From assembly GCF_032062135.1 (NCBI RefSeq), contig NC_092859.1, forward strand, positions 104,605,823 to 104,669,822: 64,000 bases of DNA. The letters run 5' to 3'. The stretch comes from Pyxicephalus adspersus (lineage: Eukaryota; Chordata; Amphibia; Anura; Pyxicephalidae). Shown in pieces: positions 1 to 14,405 of this stretch (position 1 is its first letter; the number at the start of each line of letters is the position of its first letter). The position numbers and the translations under genes were made by a program. Below the pieces are notes generated by a model. The model did no database searches, had not been told where the DNA came from, and saw only the letters and a list, made by a program, of their open reading frames with translations.

Positions 1-1979
1 AGATCAAACTTCAGCTTTAGGTTCAGTTCACATCTATGTAGCTGAATATGCATTGTACAATGTGATTCAGAAAGAAAGCCCTTTGACCTTTGCTTGCCTA
101 CAATCCCACTGCCAACCATTGTAGTGTATTTGTGCATGTGGTAATAAAGAACCACTACTCATCCGCTGGATATGGCTGATTGGGAACCTTTTACAATTGA
201 TGGAACCACAGTGGACCAACAAGTGTCACTTGGGTTACGTTAGCGACACCATGTAGACTAATACCATCATTGAACAAATCTATGCCAGTAGTAGGATACA
301 CAATAAAAAGAAATTTAAATGTGCATCGCAGTTCAAACAATTTACCACACATATTTTTTATCTATTCATGTATGGCTGCCTTCCTAATAAAAACAACATT
401 CCTAAGCAGCATTGATCTCTTTCATTGCATTGTGGGAGAGAAGTAAAAAAAAAAAATAAAACGTATTTGCAATGGCACTTTGATCATTGGGCTAAAGTGT
501 GTTTATCAGACAAACATTTCATTTTTCCACATTCTGTTGAAAATTATGTATTCATCACCTTCAGTACTAGCTCCATTGACTGCTTTAGGCTGACCTTTCC
601 TGTCACACTCTAGTCACAGAACAGAAAACCCCTTTGTTGTGGCTTTATCTGGACTGGGAACATGCACATCACAAAGACGCTCTGTATCTCTGTCTAGCTG
701 TAATGTCATTGTAGCTCAGGCACCTGCAGATACCCTCAATGCTCTTTGCTGACAACAGTGAATACATTAATGCACAGGCCATGAAAATTAAATCCTCCCA
801 AAAATGCTTTCATGTTCTGCTCCCGACTGCCAGGATTTTATAAGCCGAAAGGGTAAATTATCTCCTTATGGATAATGATCTAACGAATTAACACTTGAGA
901 CTGCGATCATTCATCAAAATTAACTTTGCATGTAATGCTGATGTTGTGTAGTAAATTCACAAATGTTTACAGCTTGGTTGTCTCCATATTTACTAAGTGT
1001 TATAAATGTGAATTCATTTAAAGGCTTGGCACTGTTTAAGTTATACCCTGCTTTATTTATACAATAAAAGCAGAAAAACAGTAATGAAATATACATATAA
1101 TTTATAGCAATTTATGAAAGCAAAAAGCTTGTATAACCTTATATAATAAATACTGGTAATGTAAACAGTATCTATACCTTTTATATGAATGGTGGTTGCT
1201 AAATATTTTTACACACTTTTCATTTATGTGTTGATTTAGGACCTTGGTACACTTTTTTGTTCCTTTCTGATTTTTTGATTTTGGGAGTTAAGTTATTCTG
1301 TATTAAAACAGATCATTTATGTTGGAACAGGCTGGCAGCATAGCTCATTGTGGCACCTGCAGCATTTTTGAGTGATATGATTTGTGCATTATGGTGTGTG
1401 TGTGCGCTTCGTTGTACCATTTTAAATGAATGCACTGCAATATTCATAGTTAAACATATAACACTGCAATGTTTAAGTTTGAACCTAGCCTTGTTGGTCA
1501 ACCCTAAACACATCATATTCAAAAGTATAAAGCAGATTTGGTGATGATTGTGGGAAGGAGGAATCTTATCACATACTGCTCACTAGGGTTAAACAGAGGA
1601 TCAAGCAGCACACTGGCAAAATGATAGATAGACTTTCTTTAAACTATTCACTACTGGCTGCTAAAAAGTTTGACTGCACAATCCATCTGTGGGAAAAAAA
1701 ACACAATACCCTCTTTTTTTTTACAGAGGAGGATGTTATGTCATATCTTGTTCAAAACGAGAGCTGTAAATGTTTGGTTTCAGCCATTTCACCTGCCACT
1801 GCAGTCTTCCTAGTTTGTTACACAGCAATTAGAAGCCTATTCTCTCTAAATACATCAAAGAAACAATCTCCTTGTGAATCTGAAACACTTAACCTTCATG
1901 AAACTAATCTGTTTCGCCCTTTTAGGTACTTCTTTTTTTAATTTTATTTAGAATTCTAAACCTATAAGTAATAATGGTG

Positions 1980-1981
<2 letters not shown>

Positions 1982-2021
<40 letters not shown>
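1982..2021. repeat. (AT)n microsatellite
   Basis: About 20 uninterrupted AT dinucleotides. The Tyr/Ile-rich open frame across it is a by-product of the repeat. Confidence 0.98.
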
Positions 2022-2024
<3 letters not shown>

Positions 2025-5000
2025 AAAGGGGGAAATTTCATAGTCTAACATTATCACAACAGTCTGACTGCACATACAATCTTGCTGGCAACGGGACCCT
2101 GGAAAAATTACTGTACATGGCTCAATACAAACGTTTGACTTCCTTTGGTGTTTATAAGTGCAATAATTTAAAGTTTTTACCAATATTAAAGCTGTTAAAT
2201 ATTAACATGCGCTTTGGTGCGCTTGTACAGGTGTTCCTTTTCTTGTACTTCCACTTTAAAGTCTAACATATATGTGATAACGCAGCCCAAAAACTTGTTA
2301 GGTTAAAGTAGTACGTATGACAATTTAGAACTGTTTTCATACCTCAGTAGCACTAAGATTAAGGTTCTCCGGGGGGTGGGGGGGGAGTACTTGTGTGTTT
2401 TTTCAGGGCAACTTGAAATGGGCAAATGTATTAAGGTATTTTAAGATGGGTGAATGTACTTTAATGTGCTTGGAAAAGTTTGAAGCATTCCTGGATGAAC
2501 ATACTGAGAACATAGTGTTCCAACAAGTGTTAATTCCATGTAAATAAATTAGGACAGACCAATCATTTTAAGGGACCATGCCACACGAGAAGCATTCACA
2601 CATGTTTACTTTATCGGCTAGAAGGAAGCGAGTACTATGAAAGGTTAACTAGTGTTCACTTGGTTCCACATGGTTACTAAGGTACATGGCGGGCATGACA
2701 AATAAAGCCTTCATCATCACTATCCTTTTCATAAAGACAAACTGATGTTAAGAAGGCATATCACAGTACATTATAAAGTTACTTGAGGTCAAGACTTGAT
2801 ATAGACCACAGAATGGTTTATTTTAGAATGCTACCTTATTAACTTGTTGATTTACAGAACAAAAATAATTCCTAATGAGTCTATTATACCGAACAATGAA
2901 AAGTAACATTATATAAATAAAAATACTAATTCACTATTCAACTATATATGTAAATGTAACCACATCAGAAGTTAAAAGTGACATATTTGACATTTATATA
3001 CCTTTCAGTAGTTTAATTTGCCTCTAGTTTCATGACATGTATAGATGTATATTGAAATAATGATACAGAAACATCTAAAATTAATTGAAAAAAACTTACT
3101 AAGTAAAGATCTTATCTTGTTTGGTAAAGTAAAGAGTTTACCGTAATAATTTTTATATAAATATATAGGGATATATATCTTCTAATGAAAGATTTATGAA
3201 AGAAGGTGCCTAAAATGGTTCCCATTCATCAAAATCACTGTCAAGTAATTTAAAACAAGTAAATATTGGTTTATAATTTGTATCCAGAAACAGAAACTTT
3301 ACAGTTATAATTGTATTGAAGCAAAAACATGTATTCTTGTTTATGCTTTCCTTATAACATTATATAGAGAAAGATACCTTGAGTATATACATTTTTCCTC
3401 CAACAAATCATTCTTTTCTGTCCAACTTTCCTCCCTCTGGAATAAATGATTTCTTTATCCATAAGTGGAGTAAAGGTAAATAAGTCATAAATAAACATTA
3501 ATATAACATAAATGAAATGTTTAAAAATGTACACAATAGGACTGCAGACATATAGGCGGCATTAGAAACTCCCTAAAAGCAAAATCATTGGTTCATGCTT
3601 TTAAGATATACTAAGTGACAAACATTATTTATGTTAATAAATATTTTGTAGGTAAAATTATTTATTTAGATAATACATGATTTGGACAATACATCCTGTG
3701 TTTTAGAAAAGCATTGAACAATGCTATTATTTACATGTATATAAATGATATTTATTAAATGTATGTACTAATGTGTCGGTTTGAAAAACAGCTCATTCAA
3801 GATGAACACAAAAAATACTGTGAATGATTTAGCAATAAAAGCTAAATATAGGAGCTCTTCTAAATTTGTTGTTCTTCTCTAGTTAAATATCTTATTTTAA
3901 TCTAGCGCACATATGTCCAACTAATCAACAACACTTTCATGAGCGATCTTTTTAAATTCACCAAGCAGATGTTTAGTGCATGATTTTGAATAAATGATGA
4001 AGGGTATTGTGTGATTAAACAAATGATAAATGTAAACAACAAGAGCTTACTGCAATCATGTTTATGACTTACCATAGCATGATTATGAATGGACTTTACC
4101 ATCTCTATATTTAGCATGTTATATAGGAATATCTCACTTGATCCAAGGTTAAAAATTGTAGTACTCCAATTGCTTTTTTTGTTTTTGCTAATTCATCTGT
4201 TTTATATTTACTGTACATCATTTATACTTTTTAGCAGACACTGACATTACAAGAAAACAACTAATTAATGCAACACTTGTGAAAACATGATGGTTTGTAC
4301 TGTCTTTTAATAAGTATGAGTCAGATATGAAAAAAATAAGTTTAGCTGAATTAAAGGATGTGTATTCATGCTTCACAGCTACTAAATCTGACCCAATGCA
4401 TGTGCACTGAAAACCCCATTATTTCCTTAAAAAATCTTTTGTTTAAAGATGTGTAAATCCTTTTAGATCACCTAAGTGTCTTGAACATTAAAGCACCAGA
4501 TGACCCTCCCTCTGCCTAAATCTTTAACAATTAAGCTAAACTCTAAATAACTTCATGACCCTCAATTTCTCAATTTTAAATTTCTCCCCTGGTACTAAAT
4601 ACTTGTACCTTTACACTTAACCCTCACCTCTAAACTTAACCTTTGATCTCCTAACTAACACTTAAAAGGAGAGCCTCATGATAGAGGAGATATGGGATAT
4701 ATAAAATGGAAACTCAAGGCAATTACAATTTTCAAACCACCTTTTCATTTGGTATTTTTTTAAAACTACCAGAAAATGTTTGTCTCTTGTCAAAATGGCA
4801 AACTAGAGTATCCACTGGTACACAGAATGATCCTAGAAACCTAATTTCCTTCTTGAGTTATTTTGCATTGAGATACTAGTCAAACCTTGGTATCCTCTGC
4901 AAAAGAATTTTTATTGTTAGTGAAACATTTCCACATTGGAATTGGCACATTCCCTTAGGTGGCCTCAACCTTCCTTGGTGCTCCTAGTGCAGGATGAGCA

Positions 5001-8000
5001 TTAAACAATGACAACCTTGTTACATTTAACATGACCAATAATTGTTTTAATATAAGTTGGCAAGATATAAATACAACACAATTTACATTGTTTGCTTTTA
5101 GTGACATTTAGTGACATTCAGAGACTGTCAATGTTAATACATGAATCAAACCACCAGCAAGCTTGTTTCCCCCAGAGATCTCTTTTCTGACTCAGCTAGG
5201 AAGAGAAAATATCTTAGGAGATTCATTCTTTGAAGTTATAAGAACCTTCCATAAACTGCAAATTAGGTGGTAACAAGACACATGAATAGGAGAAGAACAA
5301 AAAAGACTTAAAATGTCACCATGCTTCTCCTATGATTTGCAGAAATGTACCATACTGCACACTTAAGAAGATAGTCTACATTCTAATATAGCAATGATGA
5401 AGCCTACTCATTCTCCAGGTAGCAGGCTGGGGGTAAAACAGGGATCTAAGGTACATTGTTGAACCAGAAATCCCCAGCGCAGTGTGTGGTAGATTTGTAT
5501 AAATCGTAACTTTGGCTGTGGAGGATTACAAAACTTGGAGCTTTAACGCCCCATTTATGTTCTTCAATAATTAGGAAGTATATTCAAAATAAAAGGCTGC
5601 CAATATACTATAAAGTGCAAAAGAAATGCACCACAGAGCACAGCAGTTCTTTGTCTTCCAATACAGGGGCACTGCCTTGGAGAATTGAGTTGCCATTCAT
5701 TGCGCTGCAACAACATATTACCTGTGTTTCCAACAACTCCTGCATTACATCAAAACAGATGTAATAGAGTCCTAACATTTTTTGTTGCTGGACAATGTTT
5801 GTCAGTAAACAACAGTTCAAAGAATTGGGCTTACATAAGTATTTTTTTTAGCCATATGTGAAAACATAATAAAGGCAAGATGAGTTTTTTTTCAGTAAAC
5901 AGTCATTGTTTACCTTAAGATACAATGAATAAAGAACACACATATCTTATTATATAGAACTAGGTGAATTTCATGAAAAAAATTAGCACTGCAGGTGGCA
6001 CTGCTGCTGTGAATAATTCACAGGTTATGAATGTATGTGTAGAAAATGATTTTTGAAAAAAATGTTTACTGATGTTGTCTGTTAATAATGGTGATTTCTG
6101 TTATCTTCTCTATCCTTATTTCTGAATCAGTCTGCTTTGTTTGATGAGAACAGATTGCCTATTTCAAGTTGAAAAGAACTGTCATTTATTTTTGCTGGAA
6201 CAAAATGTATTGTACGTGAGGATTATCCTAATTACTACCAAAAGTTTAGCTCCAGGAATAAAAATTTTAGAATAAAGGAGTTAAAATAAACCAATCTGAA
6301 GTGGTGCATAGATATAGGTCCGAATGGATACCATGCAGCTATATGTGTATAGTGTGTTAGGGGGATATATTTGTTACTGCATGATGCAGGTTTATAATTT
6401 TTGACAAAATTAACACTAAAACGAATAAATACCAGATTGGAGCTTTTACAGGAATGTGACATGTGTGATCATGTGACCCCAGTAGAGGAGAAAAAAGTAG
6501 ATACACATTATTTGGCTACTTTGAAGACTAAGATGTGAAGAAGAGTAATGTGCTAAATATGCAGAACAATGCCAGGATGAGGAAAGTCCCAGCTACTGGC
6601 AGGACCACCAGGTGTTAACTAAAATGGTTTTATATTATAAGAAAGGGACACAGTAACAGGTTGAATTGGAAGCCTTCAAATAAAAATAGATTTTGGGGTT
6701 TCTCATGTTTTCTCACACTAAGTTAAACACACATATATAAAAACTATGTTTTAGTGCAAAGGATATCTACTTGAAAGTTATTGCTCCCCAGGCTAGAGTA
6801 CATAAGCAATTTTAAAGGGAATCAATAAGAACAGAAAAATCGATTGGAGACGCCTTCTGAGAAGTACGAACATGTTTTTGATTGATTTAGAACACATTTT
6901 GTGTCTAAAATCTGGAAAAAATTATAAATGAAAAAGGCATCATACTTCCAAGTCCCACCAGTTTCAATGTTTCTTGGTTTTAACAAGTGGATTGTTGCCT
7001 AAACTATTCATTTTTAATGACCGATGTAGTTTAAGCTGTCTGAAAAGATATTTGTAATTCAATTGGGAGCCACACATTGAGGCTGATTCACAATACATTG
7101 ACGTACAGATGAAAATGTAATTGTATGCATTGTATAAGCATTCTCAAAACTTTTCATAAAATTGTCCTTTGTGTGTTCAGTCCCTTAGAATGATCACATG
7201 ATACAGTCATATCATACAATTTATAATCTGAATCTGCACCAGGTTGAAAAAGAAAAAAAGAAAATGTACAAACAAATACCTGAACAAATCATTCTCTTTA
7301 CAATCTGATTAGCTTAAAAAAAGAATAATAAACTGATCTAATGTTTCAAACAGCTGGATCTAAATCAATCTGTTACATCTTTGGCTAGCTTTGGTCTTAT
7401 ATTGTAAAATTTACACATTATCATGTACAGTAGATTTATACATATATAGTTATTCTTCACAACGTAAGCCCTTCTATTGGTAATATGAAGCACATATAGA
7501 ATTCAGTATCATACAGCTATTTAAATAAAAAGCAGTGTCCTTAAAAGGTCCTTGACCGCCCTCTCAGCTTTATGCTAGTAAGGTCTGTGGCTGCCTGTAG
7601 CTAATATCTGTTGCTGCCAGCTGGGAAGTAAATAATTCAAAGCAACACTAGTGTAAATCAGATATTCAACATTCAAGTTAACCTGTCCCTAACAAGAAAA
7701 CAAAACACAAGAACACAAACCAAACTGTAACTGCGTTCCAAAAACCCACTGGTGCCATAACTATTTTCATTTCTACAGACTGTTCTGATCCCTATGTCGG
7801 ATTTAAAATTCTGGTACCTCTGGAAACAGGTGACCGGTTTACATTGACAATAAAACTGTAAAGGAAACAAATTTGAGAAAAGAAGCCTAGGCTCATTTTA
7901 TGTATTTTTATTATATTTTGATATATATATTTCATATTTACATAACAATATTGGTTAATAAAATTATAGAAACTCCAGAACTGATATATCAAGTTCTAAG

Positions 8001-8369
8001 TTATCCAGTTTAATTCTTAGCTGCATATTTTGGAAAATCGTCCCTATCCAAGAACTGTTTGATTAGTCAAAATTTATCAAAAGAAACAAAAATATGATCT
8101 CTTTGGGGGTTGATTAACAAGAAGGGTGCATTTCTGGACTCTGAGTAAATTGAATACTGGTAGTTGTTGTATGTTTAGGAGACTGTAACCTCACTGTGTG
8201 ACATTTTCTCCCCTCTCCCCTTCCTGGTTGTTATACCTGTTAATTTATAAATGCAATTTTTTTTAAATAAATAAAGAATCTTCAATCTTAAAGTTTCTTA
8301 TTATTTAAGAAACTTAGCTGGAGTAAGACAACAGTGCTTTCATTTCAGTTGTGTTTGGAAATGGGCATC

Positions 8370-8990
8370 TGTCCGACGACTCTGTGCTGTGCGCCATCGC
8401 AGTATAAACATTGTTTATTCTGTCCAGCGATGTCATTTGCAGCAGCCAGGAGAACTAAGATAGCAGCCGCCTCCTGACTCAGTCGTGCACTGCCATTGGC
8501 TGCTGGGACTTTAGAGTCTCTCTGCTCTCAGCCACCAATGCCTGTTGTAGCGTATAGCTGGGCTAATCTGAGCGGAAGTTTGTTTTCGTCTGATTTATTG
8601 TTGCTGACCTTGTCTGTTCCTGACAACCTGCTTGAACTCAGCCTGGACCGACCTTTGCCTGTGACCCCGACTCTGCTTGAGCCTTTTCCTTTGTACTTCA
8701 TTTGGTGGACTGATCTCTTGTTATGACATCTGCTCTGTATTCTGGACTTTGTTCTGTTGTAATCTTGGTACTGCTTTAACTCTGGGCTCCTGGCTTGCTG
8801 CCAGCCCATTCCCAGACACCATCCCTTGCGCAGTAAGTCCTGGGGGCAACCAAGTGCTGGGAGACCTAACCAGTCTCCCGAGGCTGAGCGGGGGCTTGCT
8901 ATAGGTGACGACTGCGGTGTAAGATTGGGGACTGGTGTCTGGTGAGGACTGGTGCTGACCAGGGCCTTACAGTTTGTCTTTGAACTTTTG
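8370..8990 (+). mobile_element. LTR-like retroelement remnant (possible solo LTR)
   Basis: A GC-richer block stands out from its AT-rich surroundings. It begins near a TGTCC and ends in the phrase ccagggccttaca. The right half contains wording (agtcctgggggcaacc, ggctgagcgggggctt) that I recognise, with moderate certainty, from frog Gypsy-type LTR termini. There is no gag-pol reading frame, which fits a solo LTR. I could not find a convincing target-site duplication, so the left boundary is uncertain. The open frames here are short and overlap on both strands, so they are not genes. Confidence 0.5.
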
Positions 8991-9130
8991 GCACCTAAAA
9001 GCTGATTTTTTTTATTAGCAATACAATTTTTTTTTAGCTAGCTAAACTCTTTTTAAAACTCTAGTTAAACATTTTAACTGCTGCAATATCTTTTTTACAC
9101 AGCTTTGCTTCCTCCTAGGTATCTTTTCCA

Positions 9131-9192
9131 TATCTATGTAACTACTATCAGTGGAGATAGTAACTACTATCTATGTAACTACTAGCAGTGGA
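9131..9192. repeat. Short tandem duplication
   Basis: The phrase tctatgtaactacta followed by cagtggag occurs twice, about 40 bp apart, with one substitution. Local duplication with no coding content. Confidence 0.75.
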
Positions 9193-11397
9193 GTACAACA
9201 GTTTTAAGAACAAGAGATAACAGTGACCAAAACATAACTCATTTACAAGCTGTATTACAAACACAATATAGTAGCATTTCTTGATTCATACCCTTTTTTT
9301 GACATATTGTTCCATTTGCAAGTATATTTATACAATCTGAAATTTTAGTGAGCAAAACTAGTCATAAAACTGAACTAAGCATTTCATTCAAAATATATAA
9401 AGAAGTCAAATCTATCAGTAGATCTAGAGGCAAGCAGTTAGGTTATATGTTAATGTCAACTTTGTAAAAGTTAAATTTAGCTACAACCCCATCCTGTTCT
9501 CTGAAGAGTCGCTGAAGTAGGTGATTGTATTAATGAACCAGAAGGGAAAGTCCGGAACACAAGCAAGCTCAGCATTTAGAAAGCAAAGCAATATTCTGTT
9601 AACTGTTGGTAACTTCTGACCTAATTATACGTTCTGTTTATATTACCTGGTTTTGTGACTGGTGTAGTTTAGGATTACCTCTCTCAAGAGGGAAAAGAAC
9701 AGATGACATCAGATATAGTTCTGAACAGTTAGTGAATATTCAGCCAAAAGTTTATTAATCTGGGCTGATGATGGCATAAGGTCTACATGGTACAAACGTT
9801 CTCTGGACCTGCAAAAATCACACAAATGCACAAATTTATATGCATTTTCCAGTTTTTAAAGTTTTATTGAGTTCAGGGACTCCTGTCATTAGGTGGAGCA
9901 AAAGTAAGGGTAAAAATGTATTATATCAATTAGTACAGAAATGCTAGATAAAAGAAGGATTTTTTTTATCTGTGTGTGGACCAACTGAGAAGTTCATTAA
10001 GGAAGATCTTTTTTGTACCTTAATAAATTTGCATCACTGAATCCGAACATGTCTCAACCTAAAAAAACAGTAACATTTTACAACAAAATTGGACTGTTTA
10101 TTATTTAAAAGCTTTCCATGGGCAACAGCCATGTGACATTGCTAGGCTTCAATGATATCATGATACAGTGATATCCTCTCCCCCTTCTGTGTCACTGTCT
10201 GTAATTTGCAACTCCTATTTTATATACAGTGCTGCATAATATGTTGGCGCTATATAAATCCTGTTTAATAATTATAGTACCAAAATTCAGTTAATTAACT
10301 CCTCTTGTACTCCCACACCAAAAAAAAAGGCCCAAAAGAACAGAGGATGGAGTACCCAGTTTCTCCCTGTACTTTTTTACTGACACTACCTTGCCGTAAC
10401 AATATAAAAATACAGTACCTGGTTCCAGCCACTGCAGTCAAAAATACATTTTCTTAGCATTGTTTTTAGTAGTGTATTTAGCCGACCCCTAGCAATAATG
10501 GAAGAATTGATGTGGTCCATAAGGGGTATACGACAGCAAGATCTGAAGTGGTTAAATTATAAGATAAAGCTTGTACACTACATTTAGCGCTATGCAAATG
10601 ACAGAAAAACACAAGACCTGTACCTGCTGGTCACCAGCAGGATATCACCAATCTAAATTAATGAAATGCATTGTGCTCAATATTTGTCTGTTCTGAAATA
10701 TCCACCACAATTTAGGATTCCTGCCAACAACAATATCCATTAAATGATAGAAGCAGCATGGTTGAATTATTAGTACAGCATGAATTTGTTTCAGATCCAA
10801 TTATGTCAAGGTAGGTGAACTAATAAAATGTGTTGGTATTGTCTTGAAAAGCAAATGGGCACCTTTAGCATGGTAATTAAAAATACTAGCCTACTATTCC
10901 AGTGTACTAAAAAGTTCAAATCAAAAATCCGATACTTGGGATAAAATGAGACGGAGAAAGTCAATGCTGAATACAAATTGCATATTTTAATTGCTTGTCT
11001 CACAAAATGGTAAACATATTTTGTACCATTTGTCCTTGGATAGATTCACCTATGCAGTCACATGTTCATTCTGATAAGGAAAATCTGTAATTACAGTTTA
11101 GAAAATAACTATTTGGGTGACTGCAAAGAAAGAAGAGATTTGCTTAATCCTGACTAAATCCCATCCTTGCCCACAAAATGCAGCAACTTCACTAACAGAA
11201 GAAAAAAAGCAGCCAAGGTGTTCATACTTAAAGTAATAATATACCAGGGTTTGGTCAATCTTGAATACAACATACAGTCTCATCATGAAAAAGTATCACA
11301 TTTTAAGTATGTCTGACAGCCTCCAGCAGCATTTCTTGATTGATGCAATAAATACAAAATGGGAGTGCAGGACCTCTGGGGATATATACAAAATAGC

Positions 11398-11518
11398 CAA
11401 TCTCGGGATGAGGGAGGATTCCAGGACAATTTAGGACCCGATCCAAGAAACCTCCGGGGGATCAACAGATCTGACTTTTTTTTACACAGTGACTTTTTTT
11501 AGTTTACTTCTGCTTTAG
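11398..11518 (+). mobile_element. Right-end fragment of AGCAGA/TCTGCT-ended MITE
   Basis: Shares ggacccgatccaagaaacc, ggatcaacagatctga and the end agtttacttctgcttta with the right half of the element at 60160-60634. The left part is missing. Confidence 0.7.
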
Positions 11519-11519
11519 G

Positions 11520-11712
11520 TGACAGCAATGATCTTTTTGGCTTTTTGAGGGGGTGACCTTTTTTCTATCGACCAGCAAAGCTATTCTTTCTACTCACCAC
11601 CACATCAATGTACTGTAAGCTGTGGATTTAGTAATTATAGTGTGGGTTCCTTAAGGACCTGAATGTTTTTTCAAGGGGTTTCCTCATATTTAGAAAGTTG
11701 AGAAACACTGAG
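11520..11712 (+). mobile_element. hAT-like MITE fragment (ends gttgagaaacactg)
   Basis: Shares the order ggtgacc...tctttc...aatgtact...aattatagt...ttcaaggggttt...gagaaacactg with the element at 33293-33573. The terminal gttgagaaacactg is the complement of the CAGTGTTTCTCAAC type of hAT end. The left end is missing. Confidence 0.65.
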
Positions 11713-13678
11713 GATAACAAGGGGAAACATCACTAAAAGGCTAGGTTAAGACCTGCGTTCAAAACAAGCATTTCCATGAGGCATCCTGCGTCTGGCACCT
11801 TGCCAGCTGCTTGGCCCCCTGCACTGCTGCACCTTTGACAGCAAGTGGGATGGCGTGGTTCAGTGGTGACTATGTCATTGCTTAAAAACAAAGCTTATTT
11901 TAAAATGATGCCAACCACGAGCCACCAAAGGGACTTACCCTATAATAGTTTATCTATTTGCTTTTTTTTTAAATTAGGATGAAGTAGTAATAGAGGTTTT
12001 CAGTGAATTTAATGACATTTCATATTTATCAAATTCATAAAACAATCACAAAATATTGAATATAGCAAAATGTACAAAACAGAACTTAGTTTTAATTCCC
12101 CATATATATTTATATATATTTATTTAGATCCCTGAACATAGTTTTCTAATTCTGTCAACAGTAATGGCATTGGGATTGGTCCGAAGACATATAATTTGAT
12201 GTAGTTTCATATCATGAAATAACAAAATGTTCCAGCAATAAATTCAGTGACACTTGCAGATAAAAGGGTTTGTGACGACAGTTTTCTTAACATTAGCCAT
12301 TAGTCAAAGGCTCTTTGCGACAGAGAAAATTTGCTGCAAACTGCTGTTAGATAAAAAAAGAACACATGTTGCTAGAATATAACATAAGATTAGGTGTGTC
12401 ATGATGGAATGTGATGCTATTCTGACATGAAAAGCTACAATCTATCCATGCCCTATAGGTCTTTCAGAATCTAGGCTTTGTGTTTCTCATGAATCCTAAA
12501 CAAAAATGTAAAAAAGTAATAGTTAAACGGGAAGTATAGTCATTTTGGGTGCTTTTTCTTTATTCTGTTAGAGCTAAACAATATATGAAATATTTCTTAT
12601 GCATATCATAGATACTCAGATGCAGTCAAACATGGAACTGTTGTCTTCCTTTCAATTATTTTTCTGGCTGTCTTTTACTCCTTTCTTGAAAAAGGCCTTT
12701 TATAGAGCTCAATAGCTTAAGCTGAACCCAATCCATACAGCTAAATATGTCATAAAAATCACATACCCCCCTCCTCTCCTCTCCCTGAGCATATTTTAAA
12801 AGGCACAGATTTATTAACCAGGGTGAGAAAGCCTGAAACGCAGCATCTTCTGCTCCATCCTGTTAATAAATAGAAAATGCTTTGTGAATCCCCCGACATG
12901 GGTTACCAAATATACCATAAATATTTAATTATAAAACAGCCTTTAATTTATAAAACAAATTTAAGGGAGTCCTTTGTAATCCAAAAAATCCTTGAGAAAA
13001 TGGTTACTCCAACAGTGATTACAGAACCTGTAGTCACTGCACCCAGAAAAACACAAACATCAATCTATAGAAGTGTGAGAAACTGAGCATAAACTTTTCC
13101 TGTTCATTTTAGGAAGAATACTACCCTATAGCCCCAAAATAATGGGAATACATTGTTAAAAACCATGTCCTTAACCCCCCTAGCATTCTAATTCAGTTCT
13201 AATTCATTCTAATAGTCAGTTTTTTGATGCAAAAAGTGACCCTTTTTTTTTTGCACAGAAATTTTTGTTTTTATTGTGGGTCTGTAATTCTTAGGATTAA
13301 CTCCCGGGTATGATAATTATATTTATTTATTTATTATATTATAATCATAAATTATAATATAATACATAATTATATATAATACTTTTAAAAAATAATGAAA
13401 TAATAGACAACAATGTAATCTTAAAAAAAAATATAAAATATAAAATGTACTTTTATTTTTATTTCATGTTGTGTGGTGTTTTTGTACTGTAAAAACCATT
13501 TAAAAGCAGATTACATGGTAAATAAATTTCCCTCCCAGACATACCCCCCAATACATCACCACTCGCATCACCCGGAAGATGACTCATCCTCCGGGTTGAT
13601 GTGAGTGGGGATGATCCGCCCTGCCTCACACAGACGCTGCTGCTCTGCATCTCCAGAGAGATGCAAAGCACAATGCAG

Positions 13679-13845
13679 GACTTCTTGCATTGTGCTTCAC
13701 ATCTCACTGCAGATGCCAGCAGCAATAGCAAATTCCGGGGAAGTCCTGCATTGTGCTTCACATCTCACTGCAGATGCCAGCAGCAATAGCAGATTCCGGG
13801 GAAGTCCTGCATTGTGCTTCGCATCTCACTGCTGATGCTGGCAGC
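13679..13845 (+). repeat. 61-bp tandem repeat, three copies
   Basis: The phrase cattgtgcttcacatctcac starts at 13688, 13749 and 13810 (the last with one change), giving an exact 61-bp period. The unit contains cagatgccagcagcaatagc and attccggggaagtcctg. The first copy is preceded by an inverted match, gcacaatgcaggactt. Several open frames of 60-100 codons across it are artefacts of the repeat. Confidence 0.92.
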
Positions 13846-13868
13846 GGCGTGGCCGGGACCTGGGGGGT

Positions 13869-13905
13869 ATTTAAAAGCAGATTACTCGGTAATCTGCTTT
13901 TAAAT
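13869..13905. repeat. Perfect 16-bp-arm hairpin in the TTAA element
   Basis: atttaaaagcagatta is followed by a 5-base loop and its exact reverse complement. The same phrase tttaaaagcagattac also occurs once near 13499, inside the same element. Confidence 0.9.
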
Positions 13906-14097
13906 CTCCAGCCCGGCCACGCCCCCCGACGGACCGATGCCCCGGCATCACAGCGGGACCATCCGATCGCCGCAGGAGGGCGGGGCAAAGTTAAGGGGGA
14001 CTTCTAAAGTATCCCGAGTGTGACTCGGGATTACCGCTTTTTGCATGTAAAAGCCAACCCAAGTCACACTCGGGATTACCGCTAGGGGGTCTAATTT

Positions 14098-14405
14098 AGG
14101 GCAGCCATCGCCAAGCAGAGTTCTGTGGAAACCCAAGGCTCTTCCAGTGTTCTTCTAGGGGATTATCAAGAATTGGCTGTTTAGCCTACCATTCGGTGGT
14201 GACCTCTTAGTTAGATGGCCAATAGCACATGGCAGAGCCAGCAAGAGGACATATTGTCCACAAGGTTGGCATTCTTTCCAGTGCCTACTAATGTACTTTG
14301 CATTTTTTCCATTGACCTCATATGGATTTAGCAGGGGTTCCACAAAACCTGCAAACTATTTCAAGGGTTCCATTATGGATAAAACAGTTGAGAAAGGCTG
14401 CTCTG
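14098..14405 (+). mobile_element. hAT-like MITE copy, diverged
   Basis: Shares with 33293-33573 the order gttctgtggaaaccc, ggtgacc, ggcattctttccag, ctaatgtact, actatttcaagggttcc and gttgagaaa. It abuts the right end of the TTAA element, so one may have inserted at the edge of the other. Confidence 0.6.

Larger units (their letters stand above)
13171..14094 (+). mobile_element. TTAA-flanked non-autonomous DNA transposon (about 0.9 kb)
   Basis: The left end is TTAA followed by CCCCCCTAGC; the right end reads GCTAGGGGG followed by tctaa, a slightly mutated TTAA. The two ends are inverted copies, so the element core is about 13175-14090. TTAA target sites are typical of piggyBac and Kolobok superfamilies. 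There is no transposase. The inside carries an AT-rich left part, a GC-rich middle with three copies of a 61-bp unit, and a perfect hairpin. A shortened relative lies at 48078-48400 and shares taactcccgggtatgataa and the phrase ttttaaaagcagattac. Confidence 0.75.

Noticed and set aside
2369..2386. G-run that could form a quadruplex
   Set aside because: A single low-complexity G tract with one interruption; it lacks four separated G-runs.
8496..8904. Frames of 75-93 codons on both strands
   Set aside because: They lie in the LTR-like GC-rich block with no protein similarity that I recognise.
13459..14007. Several overlapping frames of 62-100 codons
   Set aside because: They are produced by the 61-bp tandem repeat and occur in several frames on both strands.
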